A stretch of DNA of 42,531 nucleotides from an uncultured Bacteroidales bacterium (GTDB lineage Bacteria; Bacteroidota; Bacteroidia; Bacteroidales; UBA932): assembly GCA_944322575.1 (NCBI GenBank), contig CALUPK010000017.1:1-42531 (forward strand), written 5' to 3'. Of the stretch, positions 8,707-17,503 are shown piece after piece (the first letter of the stretch is position 1; every line of letters begins with the position of its first letter). Below the pieces are notes generated by a model that was not told where the DNA came from, ran no database searches, and was given only the letters and a program-made list of their open reading frames with translations. A program made the position numbers and the translations under genes.

Positions 8707-10596
8707 TTACTTTCCGGCTTCCTCCATCATCTTGTTCTTCAGGTCTGCAAGTTCGGAGATGTCACCGAGAGTAGTCTTCTCAAGATTGGTCTTGAGCTTC
8801 TTCATTGCGCTCTGGGTGCTCTCGCTCTCGCGGCGGGTCTCCTCCTTCTTGGGCTCCTCCCATGTTCTGGTATGGGAAAGAACGATCTTCTTGTTGGACT
8901 TGTTGAACTCGACAACCTTGAAGGGCAGCTTCTCGCCTACATTGGCTGTAGTGCCGTCCTGCTTCTGGAGGTTCTTAATGGAGCATGTGCCCTCTACACC
9001 CTCGCCGAGAGAGATGACTGCTCCCTTGTCAGCGAAGCTGGAAACTGTTCCCTCGTGGATGGAACCGAGAGGATACTGGGTCTCGAATACATCCCAGGGA
9101 TTCTCCTCGAGCTGCTTGTGGCCGAGGCTCAGACGGCGGTTCTCCTTGTCGACTTCGAGGACTACTACCTCGAGCTTGTCACCGATGGAGGTAAACTCTG
9201 AAGGATGCTTGATCTTCTTGGTCCAGGACAGGTCGCTGATGTGAACCAGTCCGTCCACGCCCTCCTCGAGCTCCACGAATACACCGAAGTTGGTGAAGTT
9301 GCGGACGGTGGCGGTATGACGGGAGTTAACGGGATATTTCTCTGTGATGGTAGCCCAAGGATCCTCCTTAAGCTGCTTGATACCGAGGGACATCTTCCTC
9401 TCCTCGCGGTCGAGGGTCAGGATAACGGCCTCTACCTCGTCGCCAACCTTCAGGAAGTCCTGAGCGCTGCGCAGGTGGAGGGACCAGGACATCTCGGATA
9501 CGTGGATCAGGCCCTCTACGCCGGGCTGAATCTCCACGAATGCACCGTAGTCAGCAATAACGACCACTTTGCCCTTAACGACATCGCCCACCTTGAGGTC
9601 GGGATTGAGAGCATCCCAGGGATGAGGCTGAAGCTGCTTGAGACCGAGAGCGATACGCTTCTTGGTATCATCGAAGTCGAGGATAACCACATTGATCTTC
9701 TGGTCGAGATGAACGACTTCCTCAGGATGATTGATACGTCCCCAGGAGAGGTCGGTGATGTGGATGAGTCCGTCCACTCCGCCGAGGTCCACGAACACAC
9801 CGTAGGAGGTGATGTTCTTGACAGTACCCTCGAGGATCTGACCCTTCTCGAGCTTGCTGATGATGTCGGCCTTCTGAGCCTCGATCTCGGCCTCGATGAG
9901 AGCCTTGTGGGAAACTACCACATTGCGGTATTCGTTGTTGATCTTGACGATCTTGAAGTCCATTGTCTTGTTGACAAACACATCGTAGTCGCGGATGGGC
10001 TTGACGTCGATCTGCGAACCGGGCAGGAAGGCCTCGATGCCGAATACGTCTACGATCATACCGCCCTTGGTGCGGCACTTCACGTAGCCCTTTACGATCT
10101 CGTCCTTCTCGTAAGCCTCGTTCACGAGATCCCATGAACGCAGGGAATGAGCCTTTCTGTGGGAGAGAATCAGCTGGCCTTTCTTGTCCTCGGCTGTCTC
10201 TACGTATACCTCAACCTTGTCACCCACTTTCAAGTCAGGGTTGTAACGGAACTCGGAGATGTTGATCACGCCCTCGCTCTTGTAGCCGATGTTCACGAGA
10301 ACCTCGCGCTTGCCGATGGCCATCACGGTTCCTTCTACGACCTCATTCTCCACTACCTTGGAGAGGGTCTGGTTGTACATCTCCTCATCGGCCTTGCGGT
10401 CTGCATAAGGAGTATCTTCCTCAAAACTGTCCCAGTCGAATTTGTCGACGGGTACCGACGCATTGCTCTTGCGTTTGGGAGCCATAGCGTCCACTACGGG
10501 AGTTGCCTCTTCCTGATAGGACTCGGCTGTCTCCTTCTTTTCTACGGGAGCCACGATTTCCTCGTTCTCCACCATTACTTCTTGTTCTTTTACCAT
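8707..10596 (-). CDS. rpsA: 30S ribosomal protein S1
   Basis: S1 unfolds and holds mRNA on the 30S subunit. This matters in Bacteroidota, where Shine-Dalgarno pairing is rarely used. The 629 residues begin with an acidic, low-complexity extension of about 75 residues typical of the phylum, then six S1 domains starting near 86, 168, 250, 340, 425 and 510. Domains 3-5 are the most canonical, with YGVFVDLGGVDGLIHITDLS, YGAFVEIQPGVEGLIHVSEM and FGVFVELEEGVDGLVHISDL. Domain 6 is degenerate. The leader from the promoter at 10670-10701 is about 65 nt, A/T-rich, and could serve autogenous control, although no structure is evident. It is the first gene of the rpsA-rnz-protease operon. Confidence 0.98.
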   Translation of the reverse strand: MVKEQEVMVENEEIVAPVEKKETAESYQEEATPVVDAMAPKRKSNASVPVDKFDWDSFEEDTPYADRKADEEMYNQTLSKVVENEVVEGTVMAIGKREVLVNIGYKSEGVINISEFRYNPDLKVGDKVEVYVETAEDKKGQLILSHRKAHSLRSWDLVNEAYEKDEIVKGYVKCRTKGGMIVDVFGIEAFLPGSQIDVKPIRDYDVFVNKTMDFKIVKINNEYRNVVVSHKALIEAEIEAQKADIISKLEKGQILEGTVKNITSYGVFVDLGGVDGLIHITDLSWGRINHPEEVVHLDQKINVVILDFDDTKKRIALGLKQLQPHPWDALNPDLKVGDVVKGKVVVIADYGAFVEIQPGVEGLIHVSEMSWSLHLRSAQDFLKVGDEVEAVILTLDREERKMSLGIKQLKEDPWATITEKYPVNSRHTATVRNFTNFGVFVELEEGVDGLVHISDLSWTKKIKHPSEFTSIGDKLEVVVLEVDKENRRLSLGHKQLEENPWDVFETQYPLGSIHEGTVSSFADKGAVISLGEGVEGTCSIKNLQKQDGTTANVGEKLPFKVVEFNKSNKKIVLSHTRTWEEPKKEETRRESESTQSAMKKLKTNLEKTTLGDISELADLKNKMMEEAGK

Positions 10597-10669
10597 AATT
10601 TTAAATTAAACAATCTTTCCACTAAGGAGTTAGACATTATTTATAAACCCTCCGTTTCCGAAAGGAGCG

Positions 10670-10701
10670 CAAAAGTAAAGAGTATTTTGCTGATTTCCAA
10701 A
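10670..10701 (-). promoter_or_regulatory. Consensus promoter for rpsA
   Basis: On the minus strand TTTG (10701-10698), a 20-bp spacer, then TACTTTTG (10677-10670). This is close to the Bacteroidota primary-sigma consensus TTTG-N19/20-TAnnTTTG. It is divergent from, and adjacent to, the lipoprotein promoter. Confidence 0.8.
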
Positions 10702-10705
10702 TAAT

Positions 10706-10737
10706 TTTGCAAAATTCAACACAAGGCATTATCTTTG
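10706..10737 (+). promoter_or_regulatory. Consensus promoter for the NigD/RyR/channel operon
   Basis: TTTG at 10706-10709, a 20-bp spacer, then TATCTTTG at 10730-10737. It lies back to back with the rpsA promoter, the two -33 elements being only four bases apart. Confidence 0.8.
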
Positions 10738-10781
10738 CATAATACATGACTTCCAATAAGATGCAAACAAATAAAAAGAAT

Positions 10782-11468
10782 ATGAAATCTATCGCCAAAA
10801 TGCTTATTCTCCTGCCCGTTGCAGCTTTGTCGCTCATATCCTGCAACAAGAACGGCAGCGACATAAATTATCAGTCCTACATGACAGCAGTCGAGACCAC
10901 CGGACAGGAATACAGCTGCTACTTCATCAGCGATGACTACATCACGGTAATTCCCGTCAACAATTTAAGCATACTCAGCACCTTTAAGACCAATGACCGC
11001 GTACTCGCCACTTTCACTATCCCCGCCGGTGAGATTACAGACCCCGTCGAGGTAGAGTTCTCAGCCATATCAAAGCTACAGACAGAACATGTTGTCACCT
11101 CTTCTCAGCCCAACACGCTCGGGACAGACAAGATAGATATCGAAAACGCATGGCACTCCGGCGGAGTTGACGGTCTGAACCACTTCCTCACTATAGCCTA
11201 CGCCTACAATTTAAGCGGTTCCGGCAAAGCACACGATTTCACCCTCGTAGACAATACCTCAGTCCTCACCAATCCGGACAAAGACGGCTACTACCATCTT
11301 TATTTGACACACAACAGTCACGGAGACCATGCCCTGATGAGAACCACGGCAGTCTCCACCTTCTATCTCGACCAGAAATTTATCCAGCCCGGAATCAAAG
11401 GCATCAGGATAGACTACGCTCCGCTCGCATCCGACAGCGACAGGAGCAGCGTGACCGTCGACTTCTAA
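10782..11468 (+). CDS. NigD-like outer-surface lipoprotein
   Basis: The N-terminus is a lipoprotein signal: a basic start, a hydrophobic core, and the lipobox LSLISC followed by NKNGS, so the protein should be lipid-anchored. The rest resembles the NigD-like family: an N-terminal beta-rich domain containing NDRVLATFTIPAG and a C-terminal domain with LYLTHNSHGDH. NigD proteins are named after a Bacteroidetes bacteriocin-related cluster but their biochemical role is unknown. I chose the ATG at 10782 because the signal peptide starts there; upstream in-frame ATGs at 10746 and 10761 are possible. It is first in an operon with the RyR gene, which starts 13 bp downstream. The co-transcription suggests a common envelope or ion-related role, which is inference. 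Confidence 0.75.
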   Translation: MKSIAKMLILLPVAALSLISCNKNGSDINYQSYMTAVETTGQEYSCYFISDDYITVIPVNNLSILSTFKTNDRVLATFTIPAGEITDPVEVEFSAISKLQTEHVVTSSQPNTLGTDKIDIENAWHSGGVDGLNHFLTIAYAYNLSGSGKAHDFTLVDNTSVLTNPDKDGYYHLYLTHNSHGDHALMRTTAVSTFYLDQKFIQPGIKGIRIDYAPLASDSDRSSVTVDF

Positions 11469-11481
11469 TTCCCGATCAAAC

Positions 11482-11778
11482 ATGAAAAACCGTCCCTACA
11501 TTCCTGCCCCAATACCGACCGATAACATTGAGCTTCCGAAAGATATCCTGCTACTTTCCGAACGCATCGCCGAGAATGTCCACGAAACCTGGGCAGCCGC
11601 CCGCATATCTGAAGGATGGACCTGGGGAGCTGAACGGAACGACGCACTCCGGCACCACCCCTGCCTCGTCCCCTACTGCGAGCTGCCGGAATCAGAGAAG
11701 GAATATGACCGGAAAACAGCCATGGAAACCCTCAGGCTCATTCTAAAATTAGGATACTCCATCAAAAAAGCCGAGTGA
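11482..11778 (+). CDS. Stand-alone RyR domain protein
   Basis: A 98-residue protein made almost entirely of one RyR domain, the module repeated in animal ryanodine receptors and scattered through bacteria. The diagnostic run is ENVHETWAAARISEGWTWG, then HHPCLVPYCELPESEKEYDR and a final helix LRLILKLGY. It aligns with the C-terminal domain of the next gene's product: (H/R)W or TW, A(A/E)R, EGW, an H before LVP or LIP, and a D before K/R. It has no signal peptide, so it is cytoplasmic. The stop codon overlaps the channel start (TGATG), which implies translational coupling. A role as a ligand-binding or assembly partner of the channel is inference. Confidence 0.88.
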   Translation: MKNRPYIPAPIPTDNIELPKDILLLSERIAENVHETWAAARISEGWTWGAERNDALRHHPCLVPYCELPESEKEYDRKTAMETLRLILKLGYSIKKAE

Positions 11779-13763
11779 TGAAGCAAGTGTTCAGATATCT
11801 CAAGCAGATATTTTCTCAGGAATTCATCGACAGGACCATTTCCGGAGGCATCAAAGGGCAGATAACCCTGCTCTCTATCGTTATAATAGGGGTATTCTTC
11901 ATAGCTTCTGCCCTCGTAATATGTCTGAATATCGGTTTAGGATGCGAAGATAATTGGACCGACCAGCTGTGGGTGCTGTACAACAATTTCGTTGACCCCG
12001 GCAACCAAAATTCACAGCAAGGTACCGGAAACAGGCTGACTGTCATCATCATCAGTCTGCTCGGCTCCATCCTGCTCGGCGGAGTGCTCATCTCGACCAT
12101 TTCAAATATAATCGAGCGGCGGGTAGAGGCAGTACGCACAGGCAAAGCCTACTACAGATCCATTAAAAACCATTTCATCATCATCGGCTGCAGCAACATC
12201 GTTGTCAGCCTTATCAAGGAACTGCACAAAGAAGATCCTGAGGCCGCCATAGTGGTCATGAGCTGTCAGGAAAGCGAGCGCGTGCGCCACAACCTGCAGG
12301 CCAGCTTAGACAAAGACGAAGAGCGGCACGTATACATCTATTTCGGAAACATCGAATCCATAGATGAGCTTAAAAGACTGAATATAGACCGGGCAAAGGA
12401 AGTGTACATTCTCGGCGAGGAAGGGGATTACGGCAGGGACGCCAAGAACATCCAGTGCGTACACAGCGTAAGCATCCTGAAAGGCCCGGCAGAAGAAGGA
12501 AAAGAACTTCCTGTCTACACCCAGTTCGACCGGTTGTCTTCCTACAGCGTAATTCAGAAGCTCAACACTCTGAGCAATGCTCATGACGGCAGCACAAACA
12601 TCTATTTCAGACCGTTCAACATACATGAGAACTGGGCCCGCCGCCTGTGGAGCATCTACTCATACGACAATGACAGCCCCTACGACCGGCTCGACTACGA
12701 CACTATCCGCCTGCTGCCTGACGGGGACGTCCGGAATAAAGACCGGTTCGTACACTTGGTCATCATCGGTTTCGGAGGAATGGGGCAGGCACTGCTGTTG
12801 GAAGCCATAAGAATCTGCCACTACGCCAACTACGACGACACTCAGGAAAGCGGCTCGCGAATCAGGACACAGATTACTGTCATCGACGGAAATATAGACA
12901 CCCTGCAGCAGCATTTCACTGCCATGTTCCCTAACCTCGGAGCCCAGGTAGACGACATACAGATCACATATAGGCACGACAATACATGCAGCCCTTCTGT
13001 ACGAGAAAGCCTTAAACAGTGGTGCTGCGACCCCCGGCAGATGCTCACGGTGGCCGTCTGCATCAGCGACCCGGACGAGAGCATCACCATCGGTCTCAAC
13101 TTGCCGCGAGAGGTCTACCAAAGCGATGCAAGAGTTCTTATACGCCAGGAAATCCAGACTGATATGGGCCTTGCAATCCATACCGACAACGGACGCTACC
13201 GCAACGTCAAGATTTTTGGAATGCTGGACCAGGGCATCTCCAAGCACATGCTGCTTGACGAGATACCAAGCTACATCAATCAGGAATATGAGCAGAACGG
13301 ATACATCAAAGAACTGTACCGGCTTCACATCCTTCATGAACTGTCAGAGCTTCAAAAGAAAAAAGCCACAGCGAGAAAAAGCTGGATAAACCTGAACGAG
13401 AATATGCGATGGGCCAACCGCTATCAGATCGATGCATACCGGACGTTCATACACACTTTAGGCTATGATATAGTACAGTCTTCCGACAATAAAGTGTCAG
13501 TCGTTTCTCCGGAAAAATTCTCTGAAGACCTGACCGATGACAGGCTGCTGGTTCTTATGCGCATGGAAAAACACCGCTGGAATGCTGAGCGCACCCTCGA
13601 GGGCTGGAGGTACGGAGACACCCGCGACAACACCCACCGTATCCACGACAAACTGATTCCCTTCCATGACACTCCCTATGAAGAGAGACTCAAGGACAAG
13701 CAAGTCATCACCAATCTGGCATATCTGATGCCTCTGGCCGGATTCATAATCGTTCCGGACTAA
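11778..13763 (+). CDS. CASTOR/POLLUX-like ion channel with two Rossmann domains and a C-terminal RyR domain
   Basis: Residues about 28-52 and 86-108 are membrane helices. Between them lies LWVLYNNFVDPGNQN, which resembles the selectivity-filter region of plant CASTOR/POLLUX channels (ADAGNHA). Cytoplasmic RCK/TrkA-N-like domains follow: HFIIIGCSN at about 132 and HLVIIGFGGMGQALL at about 326, the second with a full GxGxxG. The last 90 or so residues form a RyR domain (EKHRWNAERTLEGWRYG, then LIPFHDTP). The family would be a tetrameric cation channel gated by cytosolic ligands; the ion and the ligand are unknown. A GTG at 11775 directly precedes the ATG at 11778, which I prefer because it overlaps the previous stop by one base. 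It ends 12 bp from the convergent lyase gene. Confidence 0.87.
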   Translation: MKQVFRYLKQIFSQEFIDRTISGGIKGQITLLSIVIIGVFFIASALVICLNIGLGCEDNWTDQLWVLYNNFVDPGNQNSQQGTGNRLTVIIISLLGSILLGGVLISTISNIIERRVEAVRTGKAYYRSIKNHFIIIGCSNIVVSLIKELHKEDPEAAIVVMSCQESERVRHNLQASLDKDEERHVYIYFGNIESIDELKRLNIDRAKEVYILGEEGDYGRDAKNIQCVHSVSILKGPAEEGKELPVYTQFDRLSSYSVIQKLNTLSNAHDGSTNIYFRPFNIHENWARRLWSIYSYDNDSPYDRLDYDTIRLLPDGDVRNKDRFVHLVIIGFGGMGQALLLEAIRICHYANYDDTQESGSRIRTQITVIDGNIDTLQQHFTAMFPNLGAQVDDIQITYRHDNTCSPSVRESLKQWCCDPRQMLTVAVCISDPDESITIGLNLPREVYQSDARVLIRQEIQTDMGLAIHTDNGRYRNVKIFGMLDQGISKHMLLDEIPSYINQEYEQNGYIKELYRLHILHELSELQKKKATARKSWINLNENMRWANRYQIDAYRTFIHTLGYDIVQSSDNKVSVVSPEKFSEDLTDDRLLVLMRMEKHRWNAERTLEGWRYGDTRDNTHRIHDKLIPFHDTPYEERLKDKQVITNLAYLMPLAGFIIVPD

Positions 13764-13775
13764 GCGCTCGCATCA

Positions 13776-15224
13776 CTACAGACTGTCGCCGAAGTCCTCC
13801 TTGAACCTCGCAATGAGACGCTCAGGCCAGTCGCCGACGGGCTCCATCGGGGTGCGGAAGCAGCGCTGCATGCCAGGAATATCGTGGCAGCGGATGGCCC
13901 CGATGAGCTTTCTGTTGTCATGGAGCCACTTCAGGCGGTCGAGGGCGTACATGGTCTGGGAGAGGGTCAGGACCTTGCGGGGAAATGCCATACGGACGAG
14001 CTCCATATCCGCGATGAAATCCGGGTCATCCTCCGAGACATCGGCGTAGGTACCGCCGTCCATAGTCCTCACTCCTGAGCACAGGTAAATGGCTGCGGCG
14101 AGGGAACTGGCGGGCAGGTCCTTCACGGGCAGATGGTCGCAGAACTTCTTAGCGTCTATCTGGGCTCCGAGCACACCCGGAGGGGTAACCATAGGGATGC
14201 CCATCCTGACGGCCTCATTCACGAAATACCTTATGAACTCGGGGTTCTGGCAGATATACTCCTCATCGGTAGCCTCGTACAGTCCCTGGGCCATGGCCTC
14301 TATCTCCTTCATGGACATACCGCCGTAGGTGACGTAGCCCTCGAATACGGCCACCACCTGGTCCATCTTGAGCTTGTCCTGATAGTTGTCGGTGGCGATG
14401 ACGGCACCTCTGGTGCAGGAGAGCTTGCGGGCCGAGAAATAGACGATATCGGCCAGCGAGCACATCTTCAGCAGGACTTCGGCCAGGGTTGCATGGGCGT
14501 ACTCCGGCTCGCGCTGAATGATCAGCCAGGCGTTCTCTCCGAGCAGGCAGGCGTCGAGCAGCACCTTGATGCCGTGGCGGTCGGCCACCTTGCGCACCTC
14601 CATGAGGTTGGCCATCGAGAAGGGCTGTCCGCCGATAAGGTTGGTGGAAGCCTCCATGCGGATGAAAGGTATGTGCTCCGCCCCGTACTGAGCGATGCAG
14701 TCCTCGAGACGGGCGATGTCGATATTGCCCTTGAACTGGTTGTCGGAGGCGGAGGAGAAGGCCACTTCGGGGTCGACGAGGTCGACGGGACGTCCTCCGT
14801 TGAGCTTTATGTGGTTGACGGTACTGCCGAAATGGTAGTTCATGGGGATTATGTCCCCCGGCTTCAGGAACGCCCGCATGATTACGTTCTCAGCGGCGCG
14901 GCCCTGATGCGCGGGCACCACATAACGCTTGCCGAGCACATCGAATACGGCCTTCTCGAGCCGTTTGAACGACTCGCTGCCGGCGTATGCGTCGTCGGCC
15001 CGCATCATGGCGGCCAGCTGCAGGTCGCTCATGGCGTTGGTTCCGCTGTCGGTCAGCATGTCCAGGTAGACATCCGCCGAATCCATGCGGTAAGTATTGA
15101 ATCCGCCCTTTTTCAGGGCCTCCAGTCTTTCATCTATAGGCAGGAGCCTCACCTTCTGCACGATACGCGCACGGTGGAACTCCAAGGGAATATCTATGCC
15201 AGTGTAGAACTTTACTTTCGGCAT
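13776..15224 (-). CDS. Tryptophanase/tyrosine phenol-lyase family PLP lyase, divergent active site
   Basis: A fold-type I PLP enzyme of the beta-eliminating lyase group, 482 residues as expected. Shared family motifs are LTDSGTNAMSD, DDAYAGSESF, VPAHQGRAAENV and GGQPFSM. The PLP-lysine region reads VYFSARKLSCTRGAV, where classical tryptophanases and tyrosine phenol-lyases have S-x-K-K-D/E. The PLP Lys appears kept, but the preceding Lys is Arg and the following acidic residue is Leu. Substrate may therefore be neither tryptophan nor tyrosine. Pipelines would probably label it tryptophanase. It lies 42 bp after ahcY in the same direction, so a link to sulfur amino acid breakdown is possible but unproven. 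Confidence 0.85.
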   Translation of the reverse strand: MPKVKFYTGIDIPLEFHRARIVQKVRLLPIDERLEALKKGGFNTYRMDSADVYLDMLTDSGTNAMSDLQLAAMMRADDAYAGSESFKRLEKAVFDVLGKRYVVPAHQGRAAENVIMRAFLKPGDIIPMNYHFGSTVNHIKLNGGRPVDLVDPEVAFSSASDNQFKGNIDIARLEDCIAQYGAEHIPFIRMEASTNLIGGQPFSMANLMEVRKVADRHGIKVLLDACLLGENAWLIIQREPEYAHATLAEVLLKMCSLADIVYFSARKLSCTRGAVIATDNYQDKLKMDQVVAVFEGYVTYGGMSMKEIEAMAQGLYEATDEEYICQNPEFIRYFVNEAVRMGIPMVTPPGVLGAQIDAKKFCDHLPVKDLPASSLAAAIYLCSGVRTMDGGTYADVSEDDPDFIADMELVRMAFPRKVLTLSQTMYALDRLKWLHDNRKLIGAIRCHDIPGMQRCFRTPMEPVGDWPERLIARFKEDFGDSL

Positions 15225-15266
15225 TTTTATATTTTTTAAAATTTTTAAAATCCTCCGGAACTTCTG

Positions 15267-16508
15267 TTAATGACCGCCGTACAGGTATTCCTCCTGCTCA
15301 GGGGTCAGGGTGTCTATACCGGTGCCCCAGCTCTCGAGCTTCATCCGGGCAACCTCGGCGTCTATCTCCTCCGGCACACTGATGATGCGGGGCATGTCCT
15401 CTCCGCGGTGCCGCACTAAATAGCGGGCACCTAAGGCCTGAATGGCGAAGCTCATGTCCATGATCTCAGCGGGATGCCCGTCGCCCGAAGCCAAGTTGAC
15501 TAAACGGCCCTCGGCAAGGATGAACACTGAACGGCCGTTCTCCAGCCTGTAGCCCATGATGTTCTCGCGGGCCTTCCATGACTCCACTGCCATAGTCTTG
15601 ATGCCGCGGACGTCCACCTCACAGTCGAAGTGTCCGGCATTGCAGCAGAGGGCTCCGCCCTTCATCTTCAGGAAATGCGCGGATGTGATGACGTCCTTGC
15701 AGCCGGTCACGGTCACGAAGATGTCTCCTATCTCTGCGGCGCGGTCCATCGGCATAACCTTGAATCCGTCCATAACGGCCTCGATGGCCTTGACAGGGTC
15801 GATCTCAGTGACGATGACCGATGCCCCCAGTCCCTTTGCCCTCATAGCCACGCCCTTGCCGCACCAGCCGTATCCGGCTACGACGACATTCTTGCCGGCA
15901 ACGATGAGGTTGGTCGTGCGGTTGATGCCGTTCCAGACGGACTGGCCGGTACCGTAGCGGTTGTCGAAGAGGTATTTGCACTTGGCGTTGTTGACCAGCA
16001 CCATAGGGAAGCGCAGTTCCCCTGCCCTGGCCATGGCCTCGAGCCTCATCACTCCGGTGGTGGTCTCCTCGCAGCCTCCGATGATTCCGGGTATCAGTTC
16101 CGGCATCTCGGTGTGCAGGGTATGCACTAAGTCGCCTCCGTCGTCGATGATGATATTGGGTCCGCAGGAGACTACCTTGCGGATATTGTCCATATATTCC
16201 TGCTCCGAGCAGCCGTACCAGGCAAATACCTCGAGGCCCTCGTGTACGAGAGCGGCGGCCACGTCGTCCTGGGTGGAAAGGGGATTGGAACCGGTGATGT
16301 ACATCTGCGCCCCGCCGGCGGCCAGGGTCTCGCAGAGGTAGGCGGTCTTGGCCTCGAGATGTATCGAGAGGGCTATCTTCAGTCCCTCGAAGGGTCTCTC
16401 TTCCTTGAATTTCTTCTCTATCCTGTTGAGCAGGGGCATGTTGGCCCTTACCCAGTCTATCTTGCGACGGCCTTCGGCCCAGGTTTCAGGTTTCTTGATA
16501 TCACTCAT
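15267..16508 (-). CDS. ahcY: Adenosylhomocysteinase, short form
   Basis: Hydrolyses S-adenosylhomocysteine to adenosine and homocysteine, keeping methyltransferases active. Substrate-domain motifs include LSIHLEAKTAYLCETLAAGG, IIGGCEETTTGV and the catalytic run NNAKCKYLFDNRYGTGQS. The NAD-binding Rossmann motif is VVAGYGWCGKG, followed by EIDP. At 413 residues it is of the shorter bacterial/archaeal (Thermotoga-like) type and ends at EQEEYLYGGH, without the C-terminal KPxxYRY tail of the long form. It starts three bases after the corA stop and precedes the lyase by 42 bp. Confidence 0.96.
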   Translation of the reverse strand: MSDIKKPETWAEGRRKIDWVRANMPLLNRIEKKFKEERPFEGLKIALSIHLEAKTAYLCETLAAGGAQMYITGSNPLSTQDDVAAALVHEGLEVFAWYGCSEQEYMDNIRKVVSCGPNIIIDDGGDLVHTLHTEMPELIPGIIGGCEETTTGVMRLEAMARAGELRFPMVLVNNAKCKYLFDNRYGTGQSVWNGINRTTNLIVAGKNVVVAGYGWCGKGVAMRAKGLGASVIVTEIDPVKAIEAVMDGFKVMPMDRAAEIGDIFVTVTGCKDVITSAHFLKMKGGALCCNAGHFDCEVDVRGIKTMAVESWKARENIMGYRLENGRSVFILAEGRLVNLASGDGHPAEIMDMSFAIQALGARYLVRHRGEDMPRIISVPEEIDAEVARMKLESWGTGIDTLTPEQEEYLYGGH

Positions 16509-16511
16509 ATT

Positions 16512-17462
16512 CTAAAGCATTCTTCGTTTTCGGAAGACCAAAATTACTACAAAAATCGCAACAATCATCAACGCCAGCAGAATAAAAAAGTCCGCCAGTC
16601 CGCTTCCGGCCACCGGCAGGTTGATATTCATGCCGTAGATGGAGGCTATGAGGGTCGGCGGCATCAGGAGGAGGGACACGAAGGTGAAGACCTTCATGAT
16701 GCGGTTCTGCTCGAGGTTGATCAGACCGACTACTGTGTTCTGGAGGTAGTCCAGACGCTCGAAGCTGAAGTTGGTATGGTTGAGCAGGGAGACGATGTCC
16801 TTGTTGATGACCGAAAGTTTCGGAAAGATATCGCGGGGGAACTTGTCGCTCTTCATGATGGAGGAGATCATCCTCTGCTTGTCGACCACGTTCTCGCGCA
16901 CCAGCATGGTGTTCTCCTGCAGTTGGTTGATATCCAAGAGGAACTCCTCGTTGACGTCCTTGCCGGCACTGACCTTCTTGCTGTAGGTGTCTATCTCCTT
17001 GGACATGAGCTCGATCATGTCGGCGTCGAGGTCGATCCGGTTCTCGACGATGCCGATAAGGACGTGATAGCCTGTGGGATAGAGCCGGCTGTTGACCTGT
17101 ATCCTGCGCTGTATGTCCGAGAAGCTGCGCAACTGCACGTTCCTGATGGATACGATGATACCCTCGCAGAGAATGAACGAGACGGCCTCCATCGAATACT
17201 CGTCGGGGCCAGGAATCAGGAAGTTGGTGTTGACGGAGATGGTGGTCTCGGTCTCGGAGTAGCGGGACGATGATTCGATCTCCTCGGCCTGGGCCCTGGA
17301 GGACAGGGAGGTATCGAGGAAAGCCTCGACCGCGCGTTTCTCGTCTCCGTCCGGGGAGAAAAGGTCAATCCAGATTACATCGTCCATTCCCAGTTCATCT
17401 AAAAATACTACGGACTGGGAGATGGATATCTTGCCTTTGTCTTTATAGAATATCTGTATCAT
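16512..17462 (-). CDS. corA: CorA family magnesium/cobalt channel
   Basis: A pentameric divalent-cation channel of the inner membrane. The 316-residue protein has the large cytoplasmic N-terminal domain (about 1-250, with a long charged helix), then two C-terminal membrane helices. The signature GMN lies at the end of the first helix, in LIASIYGMNINLP, and the basic end FRKRRML follows the second. It opens a tight leftward cluster with ahcY (3 bp apart) and the lyase. The leader is about 135 nt from the putative promoter and carries one strong small hairpin (17504-17521). Confidence 0.95.
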   Translation of the reverse strand: MIQIFYKDKGKISISQSVVFLDELGMDDVIWIDLFSPDGDEKRAVEAFLDTSLSSRAQAEEIESSSRYSETETTISVNTNFLIPGPDEYSMEAVSFILCEGIIVSIRNVQLRSFSDIQRRIQVNSRLYPTGYHVLIGIVENRIDLDADMIELMSKEIDTYSKKVSAGKDVNEEFLLDINQLQENTMLVRENVVDKQRMISSIMKSDKFPRDIFPKLSVINKDIVSLLNHTNFSFERLDYLQNTVVGLINLEQNRIMKVFTFVSLLLMPPTLIASIYGMNINLPVAGSGLADFFILLALMIVAIFVVILVFRKRRML

Positions 17463-17503
17463 GCTTCTTTCGGAGTTTGATGATGGTTAAATTGATGGGG
17501 AAT

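Noticed and set aside
9205-10137. 310-codon rightward ORF over rpsA
   Set aside because: Antisense to S1; acidic Leu/Asp/Val-rich sequence caused by the codon bias of the real gene.
13764-13775. Terminator between the channel gene and the convergent lyase gene
   Set aside because: The 12-bp gap is too short for a hairpin and none is formed with the flanking coding ends that I can see.
14133-15239. 368-codon rightward ORF over the lyase gene
   Set aside because: Antisense to a complete, motif-bearing PLP lyase; a GC-bias shadow.
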